Shown: one piece after another, positions 1 to 9,208 of the stretch
How positions within the stretch are numbered: position 1 is the stretch's first letter
Layout: each line of letters starts with the position of its first letter
Assembly (NCBI GenBank): GCA_964498065.1
Contig: CAZCFZ010000014.1
Span: forward strand, 1-64,000
Direction of reading: 5' to 3'
Length of the DNA stretch: 64,000 bases
Source: FEN-1297 sp964498065
GTDB taxonomy: Bacteria > Bacteroidota > Ignavibacteria > Ignavibacteriales > Ignavibacteriaceae
The notes under the pieces: generated by a model
Databases searched by the model: none
Told to the model about the DNA's origin: nothing
What the model saw: the letters and a program-made list of their open reading frames with translations, nothing else
Program-made: the position numbers and the translations under genes

Positions 1-132
1 TTTTAGAAATAGCAAAATAAATTTATTATTATATTAACCATTAATAAAAATAATAACAATCATACCTATTAAAACTTAAATTAGTATTATTACAGTGTCA
101 ATACAATTGTTAATCAAAAGGAAAAAATTAAT

Positions 133-597
133 ATGAAGCTGGCAACTCTTTGTTATGTAATTGATAAAAGGCACAACACTACCCTTATGCTGCATAGAAC
201 AAAGAAAAAGAACGATGTACACGAAGGAAAATGGAACGGATTGGGAGGAAAATTTGAAAATAACGAAACACCGGAAGAATGTGTAATTAGAGAAGTTAAG
301 GAAGAATCCGGTTTATTAATTTCATCGCCGAAACTGCACGGATTTATAACTTTTCCTCTATTCGACGGTACTCACGACTGGTATGTTTTCGTTTTTACAG
401 CTGACAAATTCACCGGAGAATTGATCGACTCAAATGAAGGGCGGCTTGAGTGGATTCCAAGCAATAAAATTACGGATTTAAATTTATGGGACGGCGATGC
501 TATCTTCCTTAAATGGCTTAAAGAAGATAAATTCTTCAGCGCAAAGTTCAACTACGAAAACGGACTACTTAAAAATTATACAGTAAATTTTTATTAG
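133..597 (+). CDS. Nudix hydrolase (MutT-like 8-oxo-dGTP diphosphatase family)
   Basis: A 154-residue protein with a complete Nudix box at about residues 37-59: it fits G-x5-E-x7-REV-x-EE-x-GL exactly, ending REVKEESGL. Family members hydrolyse nucleoside diphosphates linked to another moiety; this short cytosolic single-domain form with an N-terminal ATLCYVID strand resembles the MutT/YtkD-type dNTP-sanitising enzymes. Substrate cannot be set from sequence alone. An AAAGGAAAAAATTA stretch precedes the ATG and gives a reasonable ribosome binding site. The next gene begins 65 bases downstream on the same strand and has its own -7-like box. Confidence 0.88.
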   Translation: MKLATLCYVIDKRHNTTLMLHRTKKKNDVHEGKWNGLGGKFENNETPEECVIREVKEESGLLISSPKLHGFITFPLFDGTHDWYVFVFTADKFTGELIDSNEGRLEWIPSNKITDLNLWDGDAIFLKWLKEDKFFSAKFNYENGLLKNYTVNFY

Positions 598-614
598 ATA
601 TTTTATAATATAAT

Positions 615-622
615 TATCTTTG
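615..622 (+). promoter_or_regulatory. Candidate Bacteroidetes-type -7 box upstream of the permease
   Basis: TATCTTTG matches the Bacteroidetes sigma-ABfr -7 consensus TAnnTTTG. It lies about 40 bases before the permease start codon, a sensible spacing. No clear TTTG or TTG is seen at the -33 position, so this is a half match only. Confidence 0.3.
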
Positions 623-662
623 CGGAAGACTAACCAATAATTATTTATTCCCTTTTTCATAA

Positions 663-1901
663 ATGATTTCTATAATAATTCTTGCAATAGTATTTATACT
701 TATTGCTGTTCGGCAGATAGGAAATATAAAATTACAAATCTGGCAGATTATGCTAGGTGGGGCATTTGTTGTTTTGTTAACTGGACAAATATCATTTATA
801 AACGCTTTCAAATCAATTAATTTCGATGTAATCTTTTTTCTGTTCGGAATGTTTACGGTTGGAGAAGCCTTTGAAAAAAGCGGTTATCTTGCTCATATTT
901 CATATGACTTTTTTAAGAGAGCAAAATCTGTAAATGCTTTGCTTTTATTGGTCATTATCGGAATGGGAATTATATCGGTTTTTCTAATGAACGATACCGT
1001 AGCCATAATAGGGACGCCGGTATTCCTGATGCTTGCAGAAAAAAACAAAATTCCGCCTAAGCTTATGCTTATTGCTCTTGCATTTGCGGTTACTACCGGA
1101 AGCGTGATGAGCCCGATTGGAAATCCGCAAAATCTATTGATTGCCGTTAACGGAAAACTAAGTAACAGCTTCATAACGTTCGGGGAATATCTTTTTATAC
1201 CGACAATTATTAATCTTCTTTTTGCATTTGTACTGCTGAAAATATTTTTTAAAAATGAATTTCACAATGCAGCAATCAATCATTATCCCGAAACAATAAA
1301 GGATGAAAAGCTGGCTAATTTATCTAAAATTTCGCTGGGTATCATTATTATTTTAATCCTAATTAAGATTTCTTTTATATTCCTGAAAATCCATTTTGAC
1401 TTTCGGTTGACATATATTGCGCTTGCAGCTGCTCTTCCCATTATGCTTTTAAGTCCTAAACGTATTGAAATAGTAAAACACATTGACTGGCACACAATCA
1501 TCTTTTTTCCGGCTATGTTTATTTTGATGCAGAGTGTTTGGGAAAGCGGATTTTTTCAAAATTTAATACAAGATTCAAATCTAAATATTACATCTGTTTT
1601 TATGATACTTATCGTCGGCGTTTTATTAAGCCAGCTTATTTCCAACGTACCGCTTGTTGCTCTTTATCTGCCAATGCTGATGCATCTAGGAATCTCTTCC
1701 AAAGGAATGATGGCGCTTGCTGCCGGCAGTACCATTGCAGGAAATTTATTTATACTTGGTGCGGCTAGTAACATAATTATTATTCAAAATGCCGAAAAAA
1801 GAAAAGGCGAAACCATCACATTTCTTGAATTTGCAAAAGTGGGAATACCTTACACTATTTTAAATGCAATCACCTATTTTCTTTATTTAAGATTATTTTA
1901 A
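663..1901 (+). CDS. ArsB/NhaD/CitMHS-type ion permease (SLC13-like)
   Basis: A 412-residue polytopic membrane protein with about ten hydrophobic segments. The first half contains DVIFFLFGMFTVGEAFEKSG and the re-entrant type pattern MNDTVAIIGTPVFLML, followed by SPIGNPQNLLIA; the second half repeats the pattern with SNVPLVALYLPML and AAGSTIAGNL. This duplicated N-D/N-P layout is typical of the ion transporter superfamily that includes ArsB, NhaD and dicarboxylate carriers. The transported ion is not decidable from sequence. No arsenic genes are nearby, so arsenite export is not favoured by context. Confidence 0.8.
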   Translation: MISIIILAIVFILIAVRQIGNIKLQIWQIMLGGAFVVLLTGQISFINAFKSINFDVIFFLFGMFTVGEAFEKSGYLAHISYDFFKRAKSVNALLLLVIIGMGIISVFLMNDTVAIIGTPVFLMLAEKNKIPPKLMLIALAFAVTTGSVMSPIGNPQNLLIAVNGKLSNSFITFGEYLFIPTIINLLFAFVLLKIFFKNEFHNAAINHYPETIKDEKLANLSKISLGIIIILILIKISFIFLKIHFDFRLTYIALAAALPIMLLSPKRIEIVKHIDWHTIIFFPAMFILMQSVWESGFFQNLIQDSNLNITSVFMILIVGVLLSQLISNVPLVALYLPMLMHLGISSKGMMALAAGSTIAGNLFILGAASNIIIIQNAEKRKGETITFLEFAKVGIPYTILNAITYFLYLRLF

Positions 1902-2063
1902 ACCAATCCAAGCATTATTTTAGAAATTAAATTATTTTGAGGGAAATTCTAATTAGATTAATTTTCGCATCGATTTTGTGCAATAACTTACAATATGATT
2001 TATTTAAGCCACAAAGTAAATTAACAGGGAAATGCTTTATTCCTTAAAAATTTTTAGAATAAA

Positions 2064-3197
2064 TTGAAAGAAAAAGTAAGATTTATATTCGTTGATCTTC
2101 TGCGCGGATGGGCGCTTCTTGTAATGATCGAAGTCCACATCTTTAACGTTACTCTTCTGCCGTCATTAAAAGAAACAAGCTGGTTTAACTTTCTTGATTT
2201 TATAAACGGACTTGTCGCACCTTCATTCCTTTTTATTTCCGGTTTTGCTTTTATGCTTTCTACGCAAGGCAGGGTTGAAGACTTAAGGAAATTCGATTAC
2301 AAATTCTGGAGGAAGCTCGGAAGGATTGCTCTTATTTTCCTGGCTGGTTATGCACTTCACCTGCCCATTCTTTCTTTACGAAGGATGATGAACTATTATT
2401 CACCCGATGTGATAAACAGTTTTTATAATGTCGATATTTTACAATGCATCGCATTCGGCTTATTATTTTTATTTGCATTAAGACTGCTTATAAAATCGGA
2501 TAAATTCTTTAATTTCAGCATTATCATAAGTTTATCAGCGGTAATTATTTTTTCTCCGTTAATCTGGAAAATCGATTTCGGCAAATTCATGATTATCCCT
2601 CTGGCCGATTATTTTAATGCTCTGCACGGATCGTTTTTTCCTTTGTTTCCCTGGCTCGGATTTTTGCTTGCCGGCGCCGTAGCCTGCAAATACTTTCTGG
2701 ATGCACGAAATGAAGGCAAAGAAAAAAGTTACATTAAACAACTCATAATTATCGGATTTATTTTAGCCGCTCTAGGACATTTTTTTCTATCCGAATTATT
2801 TCATATTTCATTCAGATCAATAAGGCCGCATCCGCTCTTTTTCCTTCAGCGGCTCGGTTATGTACTAATGCTGCTCGGCGCTTGCTGGCACTACGCCGAA
2901 TGGAGACATACCAAAACCTCATTTGTACTTGATGTGGGGCGCGAATCTTTAATAGTGTACTGGCTGCATCTTCAAATTATATACAGACGCTTCTGGAATG
3001 ATCAAAGCTTCGCCTCAATTTTCGGAAGCAAATTTAATTTTATTGAAGCTGCAGCAGCAACATTAGTTCTTGCATTAATTATGATTGCTGTTGCTAAATA
3101 CTGGGGAGCATTTAAAAGAAAATATAAAAAGACGGCTTCAACGCTGACACTTTCTATAGTAAGCCTGGCTATTATTATTTTCCTAATCGGCTTTTAA
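2064..3197 (+). CDS. Membrane acyltransferase-like protein (DUF1624/heparan N-acetyltransferase-like)
   Basis: A 377-residue protein with roughly ten membrane segments that opens with FVDLLRGWALLVMIEVH, the D-x-x-RG-x-A pattern of the DUF1624/HGSNAT-like acyltransferases, then SFLFISGFAFML. C-terminal FVLDVGRESLIVYWLHLQII also fits this family, where the conserved His sits at the end of a membrane helix. The start is a TTG codon; no in-frame ATG lies close enough to keep the conserved FVDLLRG motif. Such proteins move acyl groups across the membrane to sugars or other acceptors; the acceptor here is unknown. Confidence 0.72.
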   Translation: MKEKVRFIFVDLLRGWALLVMIEVHIFNVTLLPSLKETSWFNFLDFINGLVAPSFLFISGFAFMLSTQGRVEDLRKFDYKFWRKLGRIALIFLAGYALHLPILSLRRMMNYYSPDVINSFYNVDILQCIAFGLLFLFALRLLIKSDKFFNFSIIISLSAVIIFSPLIWKIDFGKFMIIPLADYFNALHGSFFPLFPWLGFLLAGAVACKYFLDARNEGKEKSYIKQLIIIGFILAALGHFFLSELFHISFRSIRPHPLFFLQRLGYVLMLLGACWHYAEWRHTKTSFVLDVGRESLIVYWLHLQIIYRRFWNDQSFASIFGSKFNFIEAAAATLVLALIMIAVAKYWGAFKRKYKKTASTLTLSIVSLAIIIFLIGF

Positions 3198-3200
3198 ATT

Positions 3201-3680
3201 TCATTTTATTTTAACCAGTCCCTTTTCCTCAACTTTTATAATTCTTTCTTTATAATCTATCAACTCTCTTTTATATTCGGAAGACATTAAGGTAGAAGAA
3301 ATTATAAAATCCGCCGAAGACCTGTTATTGGCAATGGGAATATTATAAACTACGGCAATTCTCAGGAGCGCTTTTACATCCGGATCGTGCGGCATCGGTT
3401 CCAGCGGGTCCCAGAAAAAGATTAAAAAATCAATTTTACCTTCGGCAATTTTTGCGCCCACCTGTTGATCACCGCCCAAAGGTCCGCTTTTAAATCTATG
3501 AACGTTTAGTTTCAGCCGGGCGGCAACGATTTGACCTGTCGTACCCGTACCGTAAAGCTTATGCCTGGCAAGCAGGTCGCGGTTGAATTCTGCCCATTCA
3601 AGCAGATCGGTTTTCCTATTGTCGTGCGCAATTAATGCGATCCTTTTTTGCTTACCCATTGCCACTATTTTTTTCTTCAT
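3201..3680 (-). CDS. mgsA: Methylglyoxal synthase
   Basis: A 159-residue cytosolic enzyme that converts dihydroxyacetone phosphate to methylglyoxal and phosphate, a bypass that relieves phosphosugar stress. Family signatures are plain: KRIALIAHDNRK at the N-terminus, the phosphate loop GTGTTGQ, the catalytic-Asp region SGPLGGDQQVGA, and DFLIFFWDPLEPMPHDPDV. The ATG at 3680 is preceded by AAGGA eight bases upstream, which supports this start over the internal Met at residue 8. It converges with the preceding acyltransferase gene with only three bases between the stop codons. Confidence 0.96.
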   Translation of the reverse strand: MKKKIVAMGKQKRIALIAHDNRKTDLLEWAEFNRDLLARHKLYGTGTTGQIVAARLKLNVHRFKSGPLGGDQQVGAKIAEGKIDFLIFFWDPLEPMPHDPDVKALLRIAVVYNIPIANNRSSADFIISSTLMSSEYKRELIDYKERIIKVEEKGLVKIK

Positions 3681-3955
3681 AATTTAATCCTTAATAATTC
3701 AATGATCTCCATATTTATGTACAAATATTATTTTTGAGATATAAACGAAACATTCGTTAATCGACACGAATATATTACATAAAAATTAAATAATTTAACT
3801 TGATTCTGAATAAATATTGCTTAATTTTCATTAAGATTTTTCATTCTACTTTTTATTGAATTGCGGGAACATTCACTGAAAAATTACAAAACATTATTCT
3901 AATTCTTGCCCCAATAGTTTTTTTATAAATTAATTAACCTTTAAAGGAGGCTCTT

Positions 3956-4474
3956 ATGAAAAGCATTTTCTTATCAGTGCTGTCGCTTTTTTTAATTCTT
4001 TGTTCGGTTCAATTATCGGCACAGGACAATGAAAACGGTTTGAAAGAAAAACTTCAAAAGATGAATGATGCGGCGGTTAAAGCCCAATTAGCCGGAGATT
4101 ACGATATGCTGATTTCTAATTATTCAGACGATGCTATCTCCCTGCCGAGTTATTCGCCAATAATGAGGGGAAAAGATGAAATTCATAAAGCAATGATAAA
4201 AGACAAGGATGCTTTTAAAATAAATGAATTTACCATCACAACGCTTGAGGCTTTTGAAAGCGGCGATATGGTTTATGAAATCGGTAAGTATAATATGACA
4301 ATGACCATGAAAGGAATGGATAATCCCGTCACGGATGAAGGTAAATATTTAACCGTCTATCAGAAACAAGACGACGGTTCCTTAAAAATAAAAGCCGAAA
4401 TATGGAATACGGATATGAATCCATGGGCAATGATGGGAAATCAGGGCGAGGAACAGGAAGAAGAACAGGAATAA
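3956..4474 (+). CDS. Secreted SnoaL/DUF4440-like protein (NTF2 fold)
   Basis: A 172-residue protein with a signal peptide (hydrophobic run to about residue 22, cleavage around LSAQ) followed by an NTF2-like domain: a helix with DAAVKAQLAGDYDMLISNYSD, then PIMRGKDEIHKAM, and strands ending GKYLTVYQKQDDGSLKI. These are the marks of the DUF4440/SnoaL-like group. The C-terminus is a short Glu/Gln-rich tail. A strong Shine-Dalgarno AAAGGAGG sits just before the ATG. No catalytic residues can be assigned; the role is unknown, probably ligand binding in the periplasm. Confidence 0.75.
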   Translation: MKSIFLSVLSLFLILCSVQLSAQDNENGLKEKLQKMNDAAVKAQLAGDYDMLISNYSDDAISLPSYSPIMRGKDEIHKAMIKDKDAFKINEFTITTLEAFESGDMVYEIGKYNMTMTMKGMDNPVTDEGKYLTVYQKQDDGSLKIKAEIWNTDMNPWAMMGNQGEEQEEEQE

Positions 4475-4574
4475 TTTAAAAATAAATATTGCAGCCGCCT
4501 TTATTAAGAATTAAACAATTCAAATTAATGAGCGGCTGTTATTATTTTATTCGAAATTATAAAAAGGGGACTTA

Positions 4575-5195
4575 ATGATTTTGACCGATATATATTTATT
4601 ATTTATAATAATTTATATCTTAATTTGGACTGCTGTTTTAATCGGAATTTTGCTTCTAAGAAGAGAATACCAATTTGCAATCAAATCCCGTAATTGGATT
4701 AAGCAAAAAAGAATAGTACAGTTTAAATATCCGCCGTTTAATATTTTATTAAAGCTCTGGATTCGTAAAAAGTATTTATTGACCTCAACCTTTTTCATAA
4801 TTATAATTATGTTTGCCTCGGGAATGTATTTCGTTGTAGGGATACTATTACTCACTCCTATAATTTCAATTTACCAGGGATTTGTCGCCGGTATTTTAAT
4901 TGGAAGTCTTCGCAAGAAAGATTTGCTCTGGGCAGTAACGGTAGGAGTTTTTGAATTTGGTTATTGGGCGCTGTCCGGTGCTCTCGGTTTAAGCGTAATT
5001 TTAAAATTTATTTTCACGGATATATCCTTCTATTCTTCTCTTTTCGTTTGCTATGAAAATTTTCTTTCTTTTTACTGGTTGCCCTTAGCCGTATGCATTT
5101 TTATAAACGCTTTCGGCGAAACAGCAGGGCCAATATATTTAAAAATTCATGGCCCAATTAGTCTAGAAGATTTAAGAGGCGGAAAAGAAAATTAG
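4575..5195 (+). CDS. Integral membrane protein of unknown function
   Basis: A 206-residue protein with about five hydrophobic segments: one at the N-terminus (residues 5-28), then a basic cytosolic loop, then a helical block from residue 73 onward. The segment IYQGFVAGILIGSLRKK followed by a hydrophobic helix is loosely reminiscent of SpoIIM/DUF95-like membrane proteins, but the resemblance is too weak to name a family. AAAAGGGGACTTA precedes the ATG. Neighbours give no functional clue. Confidence 0.6.
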   Translation: MILTDIYLLFIIIYILIWTAVLIGILLLRREYQFAIKSRNWIKQKRIVQFKYPPFNILLKLWIRKKYLLTSTFFIIIIMFASGMYFVVGILLLTPIISIYQGFVAGILIGSLRKKDLLWAVTVGVFEFGYWALSGALGLSVILKFIFTDISFYSSLFVCYENFLSFYWLPLAVCIFINAFGETAGPIYLKIHGPISLEDLRGGKEN

Positions 5196-5277
5196 TTATA
5201 AAATATTTTTTACGGTAATTCGTCTTTAAATATTGTAGAACGACATGTTTTTTGAATAATAAATCAAAAGGAAATAA

Positions 5278-5838
5278 ATGGCAGAAAGAGTTTGCCCCGT
5301 GTGGGCGGGTTATTTTCTAGCAAATCCCCTAAGAAAATTGTATCAAAATCCCGTTAAAATTTTAAGCCCATATATAAAAGAAGGAATGAAAGTAATTGAT
5401 ATCGGATGTGCAATGGGTTTTTTCAGCATTCCTGCGGCAAAATTAGTTGGTACCGATGGTAAGGTTGTTTGCATCGATCTGCAGGAAAAGATGCTTGAAA
5501 AGCTGAAAATAAGAGCACTAAAAGCAAAAGTGCTGGGCAGAATAGAACTACATCACTGCCCTGCAAATTCTCTGGCAATAGATTCACTAAAAGATCAAAT
5601 AGATCTGGCGCTTGCTTTCGCTGTACTGCATGAAATGCCTGATTTAAACATAGTATTTAAAGAGCTCCATGCAGCACTTAAAGAAAAATCCAAATTGCTT
5701 ATTGCCGAACCCAACGGACATGTAACGGAACAAAGCTTTCATTCTACACTGGATACTGCAATAAATAATGGATTTAAATTAATTGATCAGCCTAAGGTTA
5801 ACGGAAGTATAACCGCAGTGCTTCAAAGGATTATTTAA
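5278..5838 (+). CDS. Class I SAM-dependent methyltransferase
   Basis: A 186-residue Rossmann-fold methyltransferase. Motif I is VIDIGCAMGFFSIPAA, the acidic end of strand 2 is VVCIDLQEKML, and motif post-I/II is DQIDLALAFAVLHEMPD. The short length and the N-terminal CPVWAGYFLANPLRKL block fit small UbiE/Methyltransf_11-type proteins. The methyl acceptor is unknown. AAAAGGAAATAA precedes the ATG. The protein is complete. Confidence 0.85.
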   Translation: MAERVCPVWAGYFLANPLRKLYQNPVKILSPYIKEGMKVIDIGCAMGFFSIPAAKLVGTDGKVVCIDLQEKMLEKLKIRALKAKVLGRIELHHCPANSLAIDSLKDQIDLALAFAVLHEMPDLNIVFKELHAALKEKSKLLIAEPNGHVTEQSFHSTLDTAINNGFKLIDQPKVNGSITAVLQRII

Positions 5839-6115
5839 GGTTTAATAAAAAGAATATTAAAAAAACCTCTTAATAATTTCCATATCAAACAGATAATATC
5901 AAATAAATAATAAAAACTCATTTGCTTCATTTCAATTTCCGAATCCTTTTTATTTTTTTCTTAATGTCGTAAATTATTTATTAAATTGAAATAAACGCTG
6001 CATTCTGCTTTAAAAATCATCAATAATTGCCAAACAATACTCAATAAAAGTTATTAGTGTTTTGTGTTACTTGCACTTAATAAAAAATATTTTATTATAG
6101 AAAAATTTGGTAACT

Positions 6116-6997
6116 ATGAAAAACATAACTTCATTCGGAGAAATTTTATTTGATGTTTATCCCGACAAAAAGTTGTTGGGCGGCGCACCTTTCAATTTTA
6201 TTTATCATGTTAAAAAAATGACCGGATCGGGAAATTTTATAAGCAGGGTTGGAGATGATGATTTGGGTAAAAAAATATTATCTCTTGCGGATTCAAACGA
6301 ACTTGGAAATTATATTCAAATAGATTATGAGCATTTAACCGGAGTAGCTAATGCAAATCTGGATAAAAATAAAATTCCGCACTGGCAGATAGAATTAAAC
6401 CGGGCATACGATTTTATTGAAATTAACGAACAGATTAATCATATGATTGAAGAAAAAACTGATTGTTTGTATTTTGGAACTTTAGTCCAAAGAAATGAAA
6501 CATCAAGAAAAACTATTCGGTCATTATTCGGTAAAAAGATAAAATACTTTTGCGATTTAAATATCCGGCAGGATTTTTATTCAAAAGAAATAATAGAATC
6601 TTCACTCATTGCATCCAATGCGGTAAAACTTAATATTGAAGAGCTCGACCTGGTAAATGTTCTGCTGATAAAAGAAAAATCAGGCATTGAAGAAACTGCA
6701 AAACAAATAATGAAAAAATATCAAATCGAACTTCTTTGCGTTACACAGGGAAGCGACGGTTCATTTTTATTTAAAGGTAAAGAAGTCGATCATTGTAAGA
6801 TTAATGCCGACAAAATTGTTGATACAGTAGGCGCCGGAGATGCTTACGCTGCGGTTCTTTGTCTGGGTTATTTAAACAGATGGGATATTTCCAGGTTAAA
6901 CAAACTTGCATCCGGGTTTGCTGCAAAAATTGTTTCCGTTCCCGGTGCGCTCCCCAGTGATGATTTAATTTATAATGAAATTAAGCAGAGTTTTTAA
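6116..6997 (+). CDS. PfkB-family carbohydrate kinase (probable fructokinase)
   Basis: A sugar kinase of about 293 residues. The N-terminal ITSFGEILFDVYPDKKLLGG and AGAPFNF-like pattern, a central RNETSRKTIRSL region, and the C-terminal anion-hole signature VDTVGAGDAYAA identify the PfkB/ribokinase family. An in-frame TTG lies nine bases upstream (6107), but the ATG at 6116 starts directly at the conserved strand and is preferred. It is the first gene of an operon with sucrose-phosphate synthase and sucrose synthase, so phosphorylating the fructose released by sucrose synthase is the natural role; substrate assignment is by context. Confidence 0.85.
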   Translation: MKNITSFGEILFDVYPDKKLLGGAPFNFIYHVKKMTGSGNFISRVGDDDLGKKILSLADSNELGNYIQIDYEHLTGVANANLDKNKIPHWQIELNRAYDFIEINEQINHMIEEKTDCLYFGTLVQRNETSRKTIRSLFGKKIKYFCDLNIRQDFYSKEIIESSLIASNAVKLNIEELDLVNVLLIKEKSGIEETAKQIMKKYQIELLCVTQGSDGSFLFKGKEVDHCKINADKIVDTVGAGDAYAAVLCLGYLNRWDISRLNKLASGFAAKIVSVPGALPSDDLIYNEIKQSF

Positions 6998-9208
6998 ATG
7001 AGCGAAAATAAAGAAAATAAAAAACTTTATATTCAGCTCTACAGTTTACACGGACTGATAAGGGGTCATAATCTGGAACTCGGAAGAGATGCCGACACGG
7101 GCGGACAGACCAAGTATGTTCTGGAACTTGCAAATACTCTTAGTATGGATCCCCGTGTTGAAAAAGTGGAATTGGTAACGAGACTAATAAAGGACAAGAT
7201 TATTTCGGATGACTATTCTTTGCCTGTTGAAAAGATAAATGACAAGTTCGACATTGTCAGGATCAGATGCGGAGGCGGTAAATATATTCGCAAAGAACTT
7301 CTCTGGAACCACCTTGAAGAGTTCGTTGATAAAAGCACAAAGTACATTAAATCCCGGGGAAGACTGCCGGATATTATACACAGCCATTATGCCGATGCCG
7401 GATATGTCTGCAGCGAACTTACTAAATTTTTCGGGATCCCTTTTATACATACCGGTCATTCGCTCGGGCGGGATAAACTTAGGAAGCTTATTAACGACGG
7501 CGTGCCTATTGAAGAAATAGAGAAACGTTATAAAATTACGCATCGAATCGAGATTGAAGAAAATGTTCTTTATTTTGCAGACCTGATAATTACCAGTACC
7601 TACCAGGAAATAAGACAGCAGTACGGGGGATATAAAAATACCAACGAAGAACTATTTAAGGTAATACCGCCAGGTGTTGATCTTGAAAAATTTTACCCAT
7701 ACAACAACCACCGGCTTATTCAAGAGGAAGCAATCAGATTTAAGGGAATTATAGCTGAAAAAATGATTAAATTTTTCGTAACGGTTAATAAGCCGCTTAT
7801 ACTTACTTTATGCCGGCCCGACAAAAGAAAAAATATCTCCGGATTAATAACTGCTTACGGAGAAGATAAAGCACTTCAACAGAAAGCTAACTTAGCCATA
7901 TTCGCGGGAATTCGTGAGGATATTCAAACTATGCCCGACAATGAAAGGGAAGTGCTTACGGAAATTCTCCTTTTAATGGATAAATACAATCTTTACGGAA
8001 AGATGGCTATTCCTAAAAGACACGATACCCAGCACGAAGTACCGGAGTTGTATAGAATTGCAGCTGAAACAGGTGGTGTGTTTGTTAATGCTGCACTTAC
8101 CGAACCGTTCGGATTAACGCTTATTGAGGCCGCAGGCACGGGGGTGCCTGTCGTTGCAACAAACGACGGGGGCCCGAGAGACATCATTGCTAATTGCAAA
8201 AACGGATTATTGGTTGATGTTTCCGATCCTAAAAATATAGCTGCGGCTCTGAATAAAATCCTTGATGAGGAACAGCTCTGGAATGATTTTTCCCGGAATG
8301 GAATTGAGAACGTAAAAAAATTTTATACCTGGGATGCACATGTCAAATCATACCTTAGTGAAATAACCAAATTAGTCGGTAAAGAAAAAACAAAGAGCGA
8401 TACTTTTGCGCCTGTCGGGAAAAAACTTCTCGACATGGATAAATTTATCGTAAGCGATATAGATAATACACTTTTAGGCGACGCCGATTCGTTGACCGAA
8501 TTTGTAAACCTAATTAATGAGTTACCCGGAGGTATTGGCTTTGCCGTTGCAACCGGGCGTACTGTACAGTCGGCTTACAAAGTTTTAAATGAAAACAATG
8601 TGCCTATCCCGGATGTTATTATTTCTTCAGTGGGATCGGAAATTTACTATAATTATAAGGGAGAATTAATATACTCAAACGGCTGGGACGCTCACGTTTC
8701 ATATTTATGGAAGAGAGATAAAATTTTTGATTTGCTGAAACAATTTGATTTTCTCAAATACCAGGAAAGCGATACTCAAAGAAAATTTAAGATCAGCTAT
8801 TATACCGAAGAGAATAAAGAGAATTTAAGAATAATAAGAGAGACGCTTATAAAGAATAAACTTAAAGTGAATATTATATTCAGCCACGGTCAGTTCCTTG
8901 ATATACTTCCATATAGAGCTTCCAAAGGAAAAGCAATAAGATATCTTTCTTACAGGTGGAATATTCCACATGAAAATATTTTGGTAGCCGGCGATTCCGG
9001 CAATGATGAAGAAATGTTAAAGGGCGACCTGCTGGGTGTTATTGTTGCCAACTACAGCTGCGAACTTGATCCGCTAAAAGGCGGGAAAGGCATTTATTTT
9101 TCAAATAGACCGTATGCAGGGGGAATTATAGACGGTATAAATTATTATAATTTCTTGAAAGACTCGAAGGAGACAAAAATTGAGCAAAAACCTAATAACT
9201 TTAATTGA
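6998..9208 (+). CDS. Sucrose-phosphate synthase fused to a HAD sucrose-phosphatase-like domain
   Basis: A 736-residue two-domain protein. Residues 1 to about 465 form a GT-B, GT4-family sucrose-phosphate synthase: SLHGLIRGHNLELGRDADTG at the N-terminus, IHSHYADAGYV and HTGHSLGRDK in the middle, and the nucleotide-sugar binding EPFGLTLIEAAGTGVPVVAT. Residues from about 475 form a HAD-IIB phosphatase with DxD nucleophile motif VSDIDNTLLGD and motif IV VAGDSGNDEEML. Known two-domain SPS proteins carry the same arrangement and make sucrose-6-phosphate from UDP-glucose and fructose-6-phosphate; because the DxD is intact here the phosphatase may be active. The ATG directly follows the kinase stop codon, so translation is coupled. 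Confidence 0.92.
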   Translation: MSENKENKKLYIQLYSLHGLIRGHNLELGRDADTGGQTKYVLELANTLSMDPRVEKVELVTRLIKDKIISDDYSLPVEKINDKFDIVRIRCGGGKYIRKELLWNHLEEFVDKSTKYIKSRGRLPDIIHSHYADAGYVCSELTKFFGIPFIHTGHSLGRDKLRKLINDGVPIEEIEKRYKITHRIEIEENVLYFADLIITSTYQEIRQQYGGYKNTNEELFKVIPPGVDLEKFYPYNNHRLIQEEAIRFKGIIAEKMIKFFVTVNKPLILTLCRPDKRKNISGLITAYGEDKALQQKANLAIFAGIREDIQTMPDNEREVLTEILLLMDKYNLYGKMAIPKRHDTQHEVPELYRIAAETGGVFVNAALTEPFGLTLIEAAGTGVPVVATNDGGPRDIIANCKNGLLVDVSDPKNIAAALNKILDEEQLWNDFSRNGIENVKKFYTWDAHVKSYLSEITKLVGKEKTKSDTFAPVGKKLLDMDKFIVSDIDNTLLGDADSLTEFVNLINELPGGIGFAVATGRTVQSAYKVLNENNVPIPDVIISSVGSEIYYNYKGELIYSNGWDAHVSYLWKRDKIFDLLKQFDFLKYQESDTQRKFKISYYTEENKENLRIIRETLIKNKLKVNIIFSHGQFLDILPYRASKGKAIRYLSYRWNIPHENILVAGDSGNDEEMLKGDLLGVIVANYSCELDPLKGGKGIYFSNRPYAGGIIDGINYYNFLKDSKETKIEQKPNNFN

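Noticed and set aside
3729..3736. TATTTTTG as a -7 box
   Set aside because: It lies about 220 bases before the next gene with no -33 partner; chance matches are frequent at this base composition.
5839..6115. Search for a LacI-type operator upstream of the sucrose operon
   Set aside because: No central-CG palindrome of the LacI family was found in this AT-rich stretch, so control by the neighbouring LacI protein stays a hypothesis based on position only.
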